Source: Endozoicomonas atrinae (GTDB lineage: Bacteria; Pseudomonadota; Gammaproteobacteria; Pseudomonadales; Endozoicomonadaceae). From it: DNA of 37,401 bases. Position numbers and translations under genes: made by a program. The stretch spans positions 1-37,401 of the forward strand of contig NZ_LUKQ02000034.1 in NCBI RefSeq assembly GCF_001647025.1, given 5' to 3'. Under the pieces are notes generated by a model. It did not search any database, was not told the origin of the DNA, and saw only the letters and a list, made by a program, of their open reading frames with translations. This document shows, piece by piece, positions 8,457-16,768 of this stretch (its first letter is position 1; each line of letters begins with the position of its first letter).

Positions 8457-9125
8457 ATGAAGATCAAATCCCTTTCTCTTGCAATTATCAGCGCAACTGC
8501 ACTGCTGTCAGGTGCTGCCCAGGCTTATGAAACTGGCGACATTATTGTTCGCGGCGGTCTGGCCAGTGTGAACCCAGATGTGGATAGTGGAAACCTATAT
8601 GCAGCAGGAGTAGAGCAGGCTGATTCAAAAGTAGATGTCAATAATGAGACTCAACTGGGTTTATCATTGACTTATATGATTCAGGATAATATCGGTATTG
8701 AATTGCTCGCAGCTACTCCGTTCTCTCATAAGTTACAGGGTAAAGGTGGGCTTTCAGCACTTGGTGAGTTTGCTGAAGTGAAGCACCTGCCACCAACGTT
8801 AAGTGTCCAATATTATCCAATGGATAACAGTTCTCTGTTTCAGCCATATGTTGGCTTGGGTTTGAACTATACAATCTTCTTTAGTGAAAAATTCATTAAT
8901 GGTGCGGATTCTACCTTTAATAGTCTTGAACTTGACGACTCGCTTGGGCTAGCTGCTCAGGTTGGTTTTGATTATCAGGTTGCTGATAACTGGAGCCTTA
9001 ATGCTGCCGTCTGGTACATGGATATTGACACTACAGGAACCTTTAAAGGACCTGCTGGGGATTACAAAATCGATGTGTCACTGGATCCCTGGGTCTATAT
9101 GGCTGGTGTAGCCTATCGATTCTAA
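8457..9125 (+). CDS. ompW: OmpW-family outer membrane protein
   Basis: This 222-residue protein starts with a clear signal peptide, with cleavage expected after AQA at residue 23 (MKIKSLSLAIISATALLSGA then AQA-YE). The mature protein has alternating beta-strand patterns with conserved OmpW blocks: GDIIVRGGLASVNPD near the N-terminus, QLGLSLTYMIQDNIGIELLAATPFSH, LPPTLSVQYYPMD, FQPYVGLGLNYT, and a final strand ending in AYRF with a terminal Phe for BAM recognition. OmpW forms an eight-stranded barrel with a narrow hydrophobic channel. A strong AAGGA site precedes the ATG. A TATACAAT element at 8402-8409 may be the -10. Expression of such porins typically responds to salt, oxygen or iron, though nothing here shows which. 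Confidence 0.92.
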   Translation: MKIKSLSLAIISATALLSGAAQAYETGDIIVRGGLASVNPDVDSGNLYAAGVEQADSKVDVNNETQLGLSLTYMIQDNIGIELLAATPFSHKLQGKGGLSALGEFAEVKHLPPTLSVQYYPMDNSSLFQPYVGLGLNYTIFFSEKFINGADSTFNSLELDDSLGLAAQVGFDYQVADNWSLNAAVWYMDIDTTGTFKGPAGDYKIDVSLDPWVYMAGVAYRF

Positions 9126-9148
9126 TATGCAGAGCTATTGATGGAATC

Positions 9149-9186
9149 AAAACCGCTGTCAGTGATCTGGCAGCGGTTTTTTCTTA
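9149..9186. terminator. Bidirectional terminator between ompW and the pepsin-like gene
   Basis: AAAACCGCTG (9149-9158) pairs perfectly with CAGCGGTTTT (9171-9180), followed by TTCTT on the plus strand. The minus-strand tail is TTTTGATT. The hairpin sits exactly between two convergent stop codons. Confidence 0.85.
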
Positions 9187-10446
9187 CTGTTGTATCAGGC
9201 CTGAAGTGAGCATCAAGTGCGACGTAAAATGCTTTCTCAGCTCCATGGGCGCAGCAAGCTTTTCTGCCAGTTTAGCGAATGCAACCCGGCTGTCAGTTTT
9301 GTCAAACACAACATAGAAGCCCCGCATAAAGGCATCTCCGAAAATCCAGAAGTTCTGGTTTCCAGGCGCCAGTCCTGCAGTACACTGCTCCTGGCCCCAC
9401 CAGTCTACCTGTTTGACGACGTAAAACTCGGGGGTAACGGTATATCTGATGTCATCAATAGTGAAAACAAGGTCGGGCTGTTCATGGAGATTTGAGCAGT
9501 CCGGATTAATAGTCAAGGCATTCTGGATGCTGGCAATATCATTGGCTGGCCCTACGATCAGTGAGGTGCCAGAGTCAACAATGGCTCTGCAGTGACCTTT
9601 ATACTGACAGCTCAGAGGAATACTGTCGTTATTAACGGCAATGCTGTCAAAGGCAATGTTGTAGTAAAAGTCGACAGGGCCGCCTGTCTCAAGGGATTGC
9701 ATGGAGTGCCAAGTGATGTCCCCCTGATAATAGTCTGGGTCCGGTTCACCGATAATCAGACGTCCTGCACCATTGGCTGGAGTGTTGGATAGATAGAAAG
9801 AGAAAATGGCTTTTGGAATCAGTCCCTGTGCTACTGCATTATCCATCCAGGGTGTGACTTGGTCACTGGCTATGGACTTGTAGGCAAGACCAAAGATGCC
9901 ATCAAATGGGGAGTTCTGAAAGTTATCCGATAATTGACTGGCCAGGCCGACGCCCTGGTTGGTGACCGTGATGCCGCCAAATGTGACGGTGTCATAGCCA
10001 ACGTAACCCTGCATGCTGCCGGTACCATACTGAATTGAGAGAGCCTGGTCATTGCTGGAAAATGTTCTGCTGAGGTTGGGGTTGAATTTTTCCTTACCTT
10101 CACAGCCCGGTGTGTTGCAGTTAATTTCCGGGGTCCAGATATTGCTTGAACCTGTATCCAGCACCCCCGTAAACTGCTGCTTTTGAGCTCCCATGGTGAA
10201 GGTGCCATAGTACTGGGTGTTCTGTTTGTCAGTCAGCGTGACTTCGCCTGCTTCCGGTGTCTGTGTTATCAGCTCGCTGCTTTGTACGCGTTGTTCCACA
10301 GTAGGTTCAAGCACCTGGATATACGTTCTTTTTCCTCCCGAAGCTGTCTGTTGGTCAAAAATTGAGTTTTTTGCTAGATCAGCATGGGTTCCTAATGCCA
10401 GAGACAGGAGTATTGGAGATATTGCTGCAATAAAAAAGCGGTTCAT
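9184..10446 (-). CDS. Secreted pepsin-like aspartic endopeptidase (family A1)
   Basis: This 420-residue preproenzyme resembles animal pepsin or cathepsin D. Residues 1-22 are a signal peptide ending in GTHA. Residues 23 to about 75 form a likely propeptide, and the mature enzyme begins near QYYGTFTMG. Both active-site Asp motifs are present: D97 in VLDTGSSNIW and D291 in IVDSGTSLIVG. The flap Tyr140 lies in IQYGTGSM. Cysteines at 110/115, 280/286 and 317/355 match the three pepsin disulfide pairs. The enzyme would cut proteins outside the cell or in the periplasm, usually at acidic pH. Full-length A1 pepsins are common in eukaryotes and sparse in bacteria. Some bacterial homologues (shewasin-type) are known, but they are described as cytoplasmic and without a propeptide or disulfides, unlike this one. 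It is monocistronic, divergent from the yqhA-like gene and flanked by ordinary genes. Transfer from a eukaryote is possible but unproven. Confidence 0.95.
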   Translation of the reverse strand: MNRFFIAAISPILLSLALGTHADLAKNSIFDQQTASGGKRTYIQVLEPTVEQRVQSSELITQTPEAGEVTLTDKQNTQYYGTFTMGAQKQQFTGVLDTGSSNIWTPEINCNTPGCEGKEKFNPNLSRTFSSNDQALSIQYGTGSMQGYVGYDTVTFGGITVTNQGVGLASQLSDNFQNSPFDGIFGLAYKSIASDQVTPWMDNAVAQGLIPKAIFSFYLSNTPANGAGRLIIGEPDPDYYQGDITWHSMQSLETGGPVDFYYNIAFDSIAVNNDSIPLSCQYKGHCRAIVDSGTSLIVGPANDIASIQNALTINPDCSNLHEQPDLVFTIDDIRYTVTPEFYVVKQVDWWGQEQCTAGLAPGNQNFWIFGDAFMRGFYVVFDKTDSRVAFAKLAEKLAAPMELRKHFTSHLMLTSGLIQQ

Positions 10447-10605
10447 GTCGCCATCCAGAATAAAGGTAAAGATGGTGTGAGTGCCTGTTCAAGTTAGTCA
10501 ATATCTGTCGTCTTCTCCAATAGGAGTTTTTATAATCCTGCCGGTGATATGTGTGATAGTATTCTCCGAAAAATTGATTGCTGTATTTATTGGTTTGGCT
10601 GCTTT

Positions 10606-11121
10606 ATGGAAAAACTGTTTGAAAAAATGCTTTATTCTGCCCGCTGGCTTCTTGCTCCGATTTACCTTGGTCTGAGCTTGGTTCTAATCGCTTTGTTGAT
10701 CGAGTTTTTTCAGAGTGTCACTTATCTTCTGCTCAATGTTTCCAGTATGAACGAGAATGAAGTGACTCTAAAGGTGCTGACTCTGGTTGATGTTGCTCTG
10801 GTTGGTGGTTTGATTGTGATGGTGATGTACGCGGGTTACGAAAACTTTGTCTCTAAAATTGACCTTGATGAGGGGGCTGAGAAGCTGAGCTGGTTAGGCA
10901 AAATGGATGCAGGATCCCTTAAGGCCAAAGTTGCAGCCTCTATTGTTGCCATATCATCTATACACCTGCTTAAAGTATTTATGAATGCGGTCAATGTTCC
11001 GAATGATAAGTTGATGTGGTCAGTGTTGATGCATCTTACATTCGTCGCTTCAGCTTTCATTATGGGGTTACTCGATATCATGCTGCACAGGAAAAAGAAA
11101 GGCGTTGATACCTCCCTTTAA
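10606..11121 (+). CDS. YqhA-family (UPF0114) inner membrane protein
   Basis: This 171-residue membrane protein belongs to the YqhA/UPF0114 family of unknown function. The N-terminus [20 protein letters not shown] is diagnostic and fixes the start at 10606; the frame is open upstream to 10549 but that part does not fit the family. Four hydrophobic segments are visible, at about residues 16-36, 58-78, 108-127 and 136-153. The loop [20 protein letters not shown] between the second and third is the other conserved block. No partner or operon is evident, since miaE starts 32 nt downstream with its own context. Confidence 0.88.
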   Translation: MEKLFEKMLYSARWLLAPIYLGLSLVLIALLIEFFQSVTYLLLNVSSMNENEVTLKVLTLVDVALVGGLIVMVMYAGYENFVSKIDLDEGAEKLSWLGKMDAGSLKAKVAASIVAISSIHLLKVFMNAVNVPNDKLMWSVLMHLTFVASAFIMGLLDIMLHRKKKGVDTSL

Positions 11122-11153
11122 CACTCTCCTACCCATGAGTTGTTCGTGTTACC

Positions 11154-11864
11154 ATGCTGGCTCAGCTAAGTGAGCCAGTTATGACCGATATTTCTCCCAT
11201 TCTTGAATTCTTACCCTGTCCAACGCCTGAGGCATGGATTGAAGAAGCCCGAAAACCCGAAAACCTTGCTGTGATACTGGTGGATCATGCCAACAATGAG
11301 CTGAAGGCTGCTCAATCAGCGATGGCCATCATGAGTCGTTACCGGACCGGGAAATTTGGGCAAAACCGGGGTAGTAGTCACTCCAATGAAGAGAAAGTTG
11401 GCCTGCAGCTTAAAACCGAAGATCAGTTAAGCCTGCTGAATAAAATGTCCAGGCTGGCTCGTGAAGAGTTAAGGCATTATGAGCAGGTTCTGGCCATTAT
11501 GGCACGTAGAGACATTCCTTATGTGCATCTGGGTGCCGGCCGCTATGCTGGTCAGTTAAGCACTGCAATCAGAACCTTTGAACCATTCAGACTGGTAGAT
11601 ACCCTGATTATGGGCGCTTTTATTGAAGCCCGCTCCTGTGAACGCTTTGCTGCGCTCTCTCCCTGGTTGGATGATGAACTGAAGAAGTTCTACCTGTCAT
11701 TATTGAAGTCCGAAAGCCGACACTTTCAGGACTATCTGACATTGGCTGAGGCCATCAATGGGGCGTCCGTGGCTGATCGGGTGGCGATTTTTGCCGGGAT
11801 TGAGCAGGATGCTATAGAGTCACCAGACCATCATTTTTGTTTTCATAGCGGGGTTCCTGCCTGA
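11154..11864 (+). CDS. miaE: tRNA-(ms2io6A)37 hydroxylase MiaE
   Basis: MiaE is a non-haem di-iron monooxygenase. It hydroxylates the isopentenyl side chain of 2-methylthio-N6-isopentenyladenosine at tRNA position 37. The protein has 236 residues (227 if the ATG at 11181 is used). The four-helix ferritin-like ligand set is visible in order: LVDHANNELKAAQ, REELRHYEQV, FIEARSCERFAAL and SESRHFQDYL, with Glu and His ligands in each pair. Neither start has a strong ribosome site. The second ATG aligns with the usual family start, and a perfect hairpin separates the two. The gene converges on lpxH. It is common in Pseudomonas-like gammaproteobacteria. Confidence 0.92.
   Translation: MLAQLSEPVMTDISPILEFLPCPTPEAWIEEARKPENLAVILVDHANNELKAAQSAMAIMSRYRTGKFGQNRGSSHSNEEKVGLQLKTEDQLSLLNKMSRLAREELRHYEQVLAIMARRDIPYVHLGAGRYAGQLSTAIRTFEPFRLVDTLIMGAFIEARSCERFAALSPWLDDELKKFYLSLLKSESRHFQDYLTLAEAINGASVADRVAIFAGIEQDAIESPDHHFCFHSGVPA
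11157..11178 (+). repeat. Hairpin between the two possible miaE starts
   Basis: CTGGCTCA and TGAGCCAG form a perfect 8-bp stem around GCTAAG, starting directly after the ATG at 11154 and ending 2 nt before the ATG at 11181. It may affect initiation of miaE, or act as a stop signal for the upstream gene, although a T-tail is missing. Confidence 0.45.
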
Positions 11865-11916
11865 GAATATTTCAACCACGGAGCTCATAAGGCTCACGCA
11901 GGCAGGAAAAAGCTTT
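11856..11916. terminator. Possible terminator zone between convergent miaE and lpxH
   Basis: CCTGCCTG (11856-11863), overlapping the miaE stop codon, pairs with CAGGCAGG (11899-11906). AAAAAGCTTTTC follows. A second short repeat (AACCACG/CGTGGTT) lies around it. The loop is long, so the evidence is modest. Confidence 0.35.
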
Positions 11917-11946
11917 TCTTTGTGATCTTCGTGGTTCAACAAGGGG

Positions 11947-12675
11947 TTATTCGGGGATAGGGAACTGGTTCATGGATAGTCTCTGTTCATTTAGCTCTAT
12001 TTCCCAGCCTTTGTCCGTCCAGTCGCCCAGTACATAACGCTTTCCGGTACCCTTTTTTAAAGCAACTTCATGAATGTCAGGTCGGTGGGTATGGCCATGG
12101 ATCATGGTGTTGACCTGAAATTTCTCCATGACATCAATAACTGCAGATGGTGTGACATCCATAATATCCAGTGTTTTGCCAACTTTGGCCGCTTTACTGT
12201 TCTGCCGGATTTTCTGGCCCAGGTTCTTGCGATAGGAGAGGGGAGTCATTCGCAGTATGGTCATGACCAGAGGATTTCGGATGATTCTGCGATATCGCTG
12301 ATATTGCTGATCCTGGGTGCAGAGCGAATCACCATGCATCAACAGGATTTTCTGGTCATTAATGTTGATCAGGGTCGGATCTTTCAGCCATTTTACACCC
12401 GTTTCCCGGAGGAATGATTTGCCAATGGCAAAATCACGGTTTCCTGGCATCAGGTAAACTGCCTTGCCAGTGTCTGTGTATCGTTTAAGCCGTCGGGCAA
12501 TATCATGCTGAAAGTCATCCATGGCATCGTCACCCACCCAATACTCAAAAAAGTCACCCAGAATATAGAGAGCATCTGCTTGTGGTGCACGATCCGATAG
12601 ATAATGGCAGAATGCCCGGGCAACAGCCGGGCATTCTGGTGTCAGGTGAAGGTCTGAAATAAACAGAACCTTCAT
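11947..12675 (-). CDS. lpxH: UDP-2,3-diacylglucosamine diphosphatase LpxH
   Basis: LpxH hydrolyses UDP-2,3-diacylglucosamine to lipid X and UMP at the inner membrane face, the fourth step of lipid A synthesis. The 242-residue protein has all calcineurin-like phosphoesterase motifs: SDLHL (Asp8, His10), GDFFEYWVGDD (Asp41), MPGNRDF (Asn79), MHGDSL (His114) and HGHTHRPD (His195, His197), which bind two Mn ions. Length and order match the family. Its ATG overlaps the ppiB stop codon by one base (TGATG), so the two genes are translationally coupled, as in Pseudomonas. An Lpx pathway shows the organism makes lipopolysaccharide. Confidence 0.95.
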   Translation of the reverse strand: MKVLFISDLHLTPECPAVARAFCHYLSDRAPQADALYILGDFFEYWVGDDAMDDFQHDIARRLKRYTDTGKAVYLMPGNRDFAIGKSFLRETGVKWLKDPTLININDQKILLMHGDSLCTQDQQYQRYRRIIRNPLVMTILRMTPLSYRKNLGQKIRQNSKAAKVGKTLDIMDVTPSAVIDVMEKFQVNTMIHGHTHRPDIHEVALKKGTGKRYVLGDWTDKGWEIELNEQRLSMNQFPIPE

Positions 12676-13184
12676 CAGGCGCTTTCCACAGTCTCAAGAA
12701 CTTCAGCAGACTCAATAACCACGTCTTCCACAGGAACATCCTGGTGGCCAGCACGGAAAGTGGTTTTAACACCTTTGATCTTGTTGACGATGTCCATGCC
12801 TTCAGTCACTTTACCAAATACGCAGTAGCCCCAGCCATCATTGGTTTTAGCGCTGTGGTTAAGGAAGTGATTGTCTTTGACATTGATAAAGAACTGCGCC
12901 GACGCAGAGTGTGGGTCCATGGTTCTGGCCATGGCTATAGTACCAGTTTCGTTCTTCAAGCCGTTGTCGGCCTCATTTTCAATAGGCATCTTGGTTGACT
13001 TTTGAGCCATGCCTGGCTCGAAGCCACCACCCTGAATCATAAAGCCATCAATAACACGGTGGAAAATGGTGCCATCAAAATGGCCGCTTTTGGCATACTC
13101 AAGGAAGTTGGCAACGGTTTTTGGTGCTTTTTCAGCATCCAGTTCCAGCTTGATATCACCGAAGTTTGTGTGTAATACAACCAT
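12675..13184 (-). CDS. ppiB: Peptidyl-prolyl cis-trans isomerase B (cyclophilin)
   Basis: This 169-residue cytoplasmic cyclophilin catalyses cis-trans isomerisation of Xaa-Pro bonds. Active-site blocks are [18 protein letters not shown] (catalytic Arg and the hydrophobic pocket), [19 protein letters not shown] and [20 protein letters not shown]. The start at 13184 ([10 protein letters not shown]) aligns with Escherichia coli PpiB; an adjacent ATG at 13187 and a GTG at 13199 are in frame, and the ribosome site is weak. It is the first gene of the ppiB-lpxH pair and is divergent from glnS across a gap of roughly 300 nt in which I can identify no clear regulatory site. Confidence 0.94.
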   Translation of the reverse strand: MVVLHTNFGDIKLELDAEKAPKTVANFLEYAKSGHFDGTIFHRVIDGFMIQGGGFEPGMAQKSTKMPIENEADNGLKNETGTIAMARTMDPHSASAQFFINVKDNHFLNHSAKTNDGWGYCVFGKVTEGMDIVNKIKGVKTTFRAGHQDVPVEDVVIESAEVLETVESA

Positions 13185-13497
13185 CATAGGGGGCACCACT
13201 CTTGTTAAATAATGTCCATAAACTCTTGGAGAGTCAGGAAAACCACGGATTCTAGGTGTTTCTCGTACTAGTGTAAAACCTATTCGTCAAACCGGTTCCT
13301 TAATATTGGTATTAAATACTGTCTACTATTCCCTGTGGAATCGATCCGTCTGTAAATACCGAAATCCTGTCCAGTAAATTTTGTTGCGGGGTAATGAGTT
13401 ATTTTCCCGGATTTGCAGATATGTTAGTCTCAGCCGATTATGGCGTAGGTGTATAAACCGTATTCGCCAGTAACCTCTCATAGATGCATCAGTGACA

Positions 13498-15171
13498 ATG
13501 ACTGCTACCGAAAAAGCCAGAAACTTTCTGGAACAGATTATTGAAAAAGACCTAGCAGAAGGCCGGGTCAGTCGTATTCATACCCGTTTTCCTCCAGAGC
13601 CGAATGGTTTTCTCCATGTTGGCCATGCCACCTCTATCTGTCTTAACTTTGGTCTGGCAGAAAAGTACCAGGGTGAATGTAATCTCCGTTTTGACGATAC
13701 TAACCCGGAGAAAGAAGAGCAGGTCTATGTGGATGCCATTCAGGAAGATATCCGCTGGCTGGGCTTCCAATGGTCCGGTGAGGTTCGCTACGCATCCAGC
13801 TATTTTGACCAGTTTTATGGCTGGGCGCTGCACCTGATCCGTGAAGGCAAGGCCTATGTTGATCATCAGGACGCGGAATCCATGCGCATTAACCGGGGTG
13901 ATTTCAATAAGCCGGGTGTTGAGAGCGCAGACAGAAACAAGTCTGTTGAAGAAAACCTGGCCGAGTTTGAAAAAATGCGTGCCGGTGAATATGAGGAGGG
14001 CAAAGCTTCCCTGCGGGCGAAAATCGATATGCAGAGCCCCAATATGAATATGCGGGACCCGGTTCTCTATCGAATTCGCAAGGTGCCTCACCATCAGACG
14101 GGGGACAAGTGGTGCATTTACCCCAGCTATGACTTTGCTCATGGTCAGGAAGATGCCATTGAGTATATTACCCATTCCATCTGTACCCTGGAGTTTCAGG
14201 ATCACCGCCCTCTGTATGAGTGGTTTCTGGATAATCTGCCGGTACCTGCAAGGCCGCGACAGTATGAGTTTGCCCGAACCAACCTGAATTACACCGTGAC
14301 TTCCAAGCGGAAGTTGAAGAAGCTGGTGGATGAAGGTGTGGTAGACGGCTGGGATGACCCGAGGATGCCAACCATCTCCGGTATGCGCCGTCGTGGCTAT
14401 ACCCCGAATTCCATTCGTCGCTTTTCTGAGATGGTGGGTGTGAGCCGTTCCGATGGTACCGCTGATGTATCCATGCTGGAACATGCCATTCGTGATGACC
14501 TGAATACGAACGCTGCCCGTGCCATGGCGGTACTTTCTCCACTCAAGCTGGTAATCCAGAACCTGCCGGAAGGCGAGGTGCAGGAGATGACGGCAGCGGC
14601 ACATCCGAATCGTCCGGAGCTGGGGCAGAGAACGCTGCCGTTTACCCGGGAAATCTTTATTGATCAGGAAGACTTTACCGAAGACACCACGCTCTCCCGG
14701 AAGAAGTTCAAGCGCCTGGTGATTGGTGATTACGTTCGCCTGAGAAGTGCTTATGTCATCAAGGCAGATGAAGTGATCCGTGATGACAGCGGCAATATTG
14801 TTGAGGTACATGCCTCCTATGTTCCTGGGACTGTGGGTGAGGATCCACCGGAAGGTATTCGTCCTCGTGGTGTTATTCACTGGGTTTCGGCAACTCATGG
14901 CAAGCAGGCTGAATTGAGAATCTATGATCGCCTGTTCAGCCACCCGGCGCCGGATCGTGGTGAAGAAGATTTTCTGAGTCATGTGAATCCAGAATCTCTC
15001 AAGATAACACAGGCATGGGTCGAGCCATCGCTGGTGAATGCGGCACCAGAGCAGTCCTTCCAGTTTGAGCGGGAAGGGTACTTTGTTGCAGACCGCTGTG
15101 ACCACTCAGCCGAACATCCAGTGTTTAACCTGACCATTGGCTTGAAAGATACCTGGGCAAATAAAGCCTGA
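13498..15171 (+). CDS. glnS: Glutaminyl-tRNA synthetase
   Basis: This class I aminoacyl-tRNA synthetase charges tRNA-Gln with glutamine. It has 557 residues from the ATG at 13498; a GTG at 13492 in the same frame would add two. The HIGH motif is HVGH in PPEPNGFLHVGHATSICLNFG, and the KMSKS loop is VTSKRKL near residue 270. The anticodon-binding beta-barrel occupies the last 200 residues, with RTLPFTREIFIDQEDF and GVIHWVSATHG. This length and order match bacterial GlnRS. Its presence means glutamine is charged directly, at least in part, as in other gammaproteobacteria. It lies upstream of cysS in the arrangement known from Pseudomonas. Confidence 0.97.
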   Translation: MTATEKARNFLEQIIEKDLAEGRVSRIHTRFPPEPNGFLHVGHATSICLNFGLAEKYQGECNLRFDDTNPEKEEQVYVDAIQEDIRWLGFQWSGEVRYASSYFDQFYGWALHLIREGKAYVDHQDAESMRINRGDFNKPGVESADRNKSVEENLAEFEKMRAGEYEEGKASLRAKIDMQSPNMNMRDPVLYRIRKVPHHQTGDKWCIYPSYDFAHGQEDAIEYITHSICTLEFQDHRPLYEWFLDNLPVPARPRQYEFARTNLNYTVTSKRKLKKLVDEGVVDGWDDPRMPTISGMRRRGYTPNSIRRFSEMVGVSRSDGTADVSMLEHAIRDDLNTNAARAMAVLSPLKLVIQNLPEGEVQEMTAAAHPNRPELGQRTLPFTREIFIDQEDFTEDTTLSRKKFKRLVIGDYVRLRSAYVIKADEVIRDDSGNIVEVHASYVPGTVGEDPPEGIRPRGVIHWVSATHGKQAELRIYDRLFSHPAPDRGEEDFLSHVNPESLKITQAWVEPSLVNAAPEQSFQFEREGYFVADRCDHSAEHPVFNLTIGLKDTWANKA

Positions 15172-15204
15172 TTATATCTTTATTTGTAATAAGCTTCTTA
15201 AGCA

Positions 15205-15232
15205 GGCTGGCTCTCTATTTTGGGAGCCAGCC
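15205..15232 (+). terminator. Hairpin after glnS
   Basis: GGCTGGCTC (15205-15213) pairs perfectly with GAGCCAGCC (15224-15232), starting 33 nt after the glnS stop codon. There is no T-run, so it may be a weak terminator or a processing structure. Further on, GTGAAAGT (15301-15308) and ACTTTCAC (15333-15340) form another 8-bp repeat just before cysS. Confidence 0.45.
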
Positions 15233-15362
15233 CGACAGCTGGCTTTATTGAGCAATTCTGTAAAAACAATTCAGAGCGTAAAGCTCCGCTCGCTTTAACA
15301 GTGAAAGTTAATATCTATCGAGTATTGGTAATACTTTCACAGTCAGAAAGGATACAGATAAA

Positions 15363-16745
15363 GTGCTGCAGATTTATAACAGCCTGACCCGTAAGAAAGA
15401 GCCGTTTACCCCGCTGGATGGAAACCACGTACGCATGTATGTCTGTGGTATGACGGTTTACGACTACTGTCATATTGGCCATGCGCGGACAGTGACGGCT
15501 TTCGATGTGGTGGCCCGTTATCTGCGTGCCCGTGGTTACGACCTGACTTATGTCCGCAATATCACGGATGTGGATGACAAGATTATTCGCCGGGCGGCAG
15601 AAAACGGTGAGGATTTTATGGCGCTGACCGGTCGTATGATCGCAGCCATGCAGGAAGATTTTCAGCGACTGGGTAACCTGCCGCCAGACCATGAACCAAA
15701 GGCAACCGAATTTGTGCCGGGCATGGTTGAAATGATCGAGCAGCTGATCGACAAAGGGTTTGCCTATGCCCCGGGTAATGGTGATGTTTATTACCGGGTT
15801 CACAAGTTTGCTGGTTACGGGAAGCTTTCCGGCAAGGTGCTTGAAGAGCTGGAAGCCGGTGCCCGAATTGAGGTGGAAGAGCAGAAAGAAGATCCGCTGG
15901 ATTTCGTGCTGTGGAAAGCGGCCAAGCCAGGCGAACCCAGCTGGTCATCACCCTGGGGCGAAGGAAGACCCGGCTGGCATATTGAGTGCTCAGTGATGGG
16001 TAAATGCTGTCTGGGTGATACTTTTGATATTCATGGTGGTGGATCTGACCTCAAATTCCCCCACCATGAAAACGAAATTGCCCAGAGTGAAGCCTGTAAC
16101 GATGCCAAGTTTGTCAATACCTGGATGCACTCGGGAGCCATCCGTATCGATAATGTGAAGATGTCCAAGAGCCTCGGCAACTTCTTTACCATCCGTGAAG
16201 TTCTGGATAAGTACGATGAGGAAGTGGTTCGCTACTTCATGATCTCCAGTCACTATCGGAGCCCGATTAATTACTCCGAAGATAGCCTGAAAGAAGCGGG
16301 TGTTCGCCTTGAGCGCTTGTACACTGCCTTGAAAGGTCTTGACCTGAATGGGGTGTCTGCACCAGAAGATCATGAGTTTGAGCAGCGGTTCTTCAAGGTC
16401 ATGGACGATGACTTCAATACTGCAGAAGCACTTGCCGTATTGTTTGAGCTGGTGCGTCACCTCAACACCGTTCGCAGTCAGGATGAAGTGGCAGCACTTC
16501 CCTTGGCAGCACTGCTGGTCAAACTGGGCGGCATTCTGGGTATTCTGCAGCGGGATCCGGAAGCATTTCTGAAGTCAGGTGCGGATGTTGATGAAGCCAT
16601 GATTGAAACCATGATTCAGCAACGGAACGACGCCAAAAAGAATCGTGACTTCGCTGAAGCAGACCGTATCCGTGATGAGCTTGCTGCCCAGGGAATTATC
16701 CTTCAGGACAGCAGGGAAGGGACGACCTGGCGGATTGAGCGTTAA
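15363..16745 (+). CDS. cysS: Cysteinyl-tRNA synthetase
   Basis: This class I synthetase charges tRNA-Cys. It has 460 residues, the standard length, from a GTG start that aligns with the family N-terminus ([15 protein letters not shown]). The catalytic zinc ligands include Cys28 in [13 protein letters not shown] and the Cys in HIECSVMG, together with the [13 protein letters not shown] His and Glu. The HIGH motif is HIGHART and KMSKS reads KMSKSLGNF. An AAAGGA ribosome site lies 10 nt upstream. It is probably transcribed with or shortly after glnS. Confidence 0.97.
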   Translation: MLQIYNSLTRKKEPFTPLDGNHVRMYVCGMTVYDYCHIGHARTVTAFDVVARYLRARGYDLTYVRNITDVDDKIIRRAAENGEDFMALTGRMIAAMQEDFQRLGNLPPDHEPKATEFVPGMVEMIEQLIDKGFAYAPGNGDVYYRVHKFAGYGKLSGKVLEELEAGARIEVEEQKEDPLDFVLWKAAKPGEPSWSSPWGEGRPGWHIECSVMGKCCLGDTFDIHGGGSDLKFPHHENEIAQSEACNDAKFVNTWMHSGAIRIDNVKMSKSLGNFFTIREVLDKYDEEVVRYFMISSHYRSPINYSEDSLKEAGVRLERLYTALKGLDLNGVSAPEDHEFEQRFFKVMDDDFNTAEALAVLFELVRHLNTVRSQDEVAALPLAALLVKLGGILGILQRDPEAFLKSGADVDEAMIETMIQQRNDAKKNRDFAEADRIRDELAAQGIILQDSREGTTWRIER

Positions 16746-16768
16746 CGAAGTGTTTTGTGGCCAGCAGC

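Noticed and set aside
13552-15105. A 517-codon open frame antisense to glnS
   Set aside because: It lies wholly opposite a clear glutaminyl-tRNA synthetase gene. The translation has no family features, and long antisense frames are common opposite genes with biased codon use.
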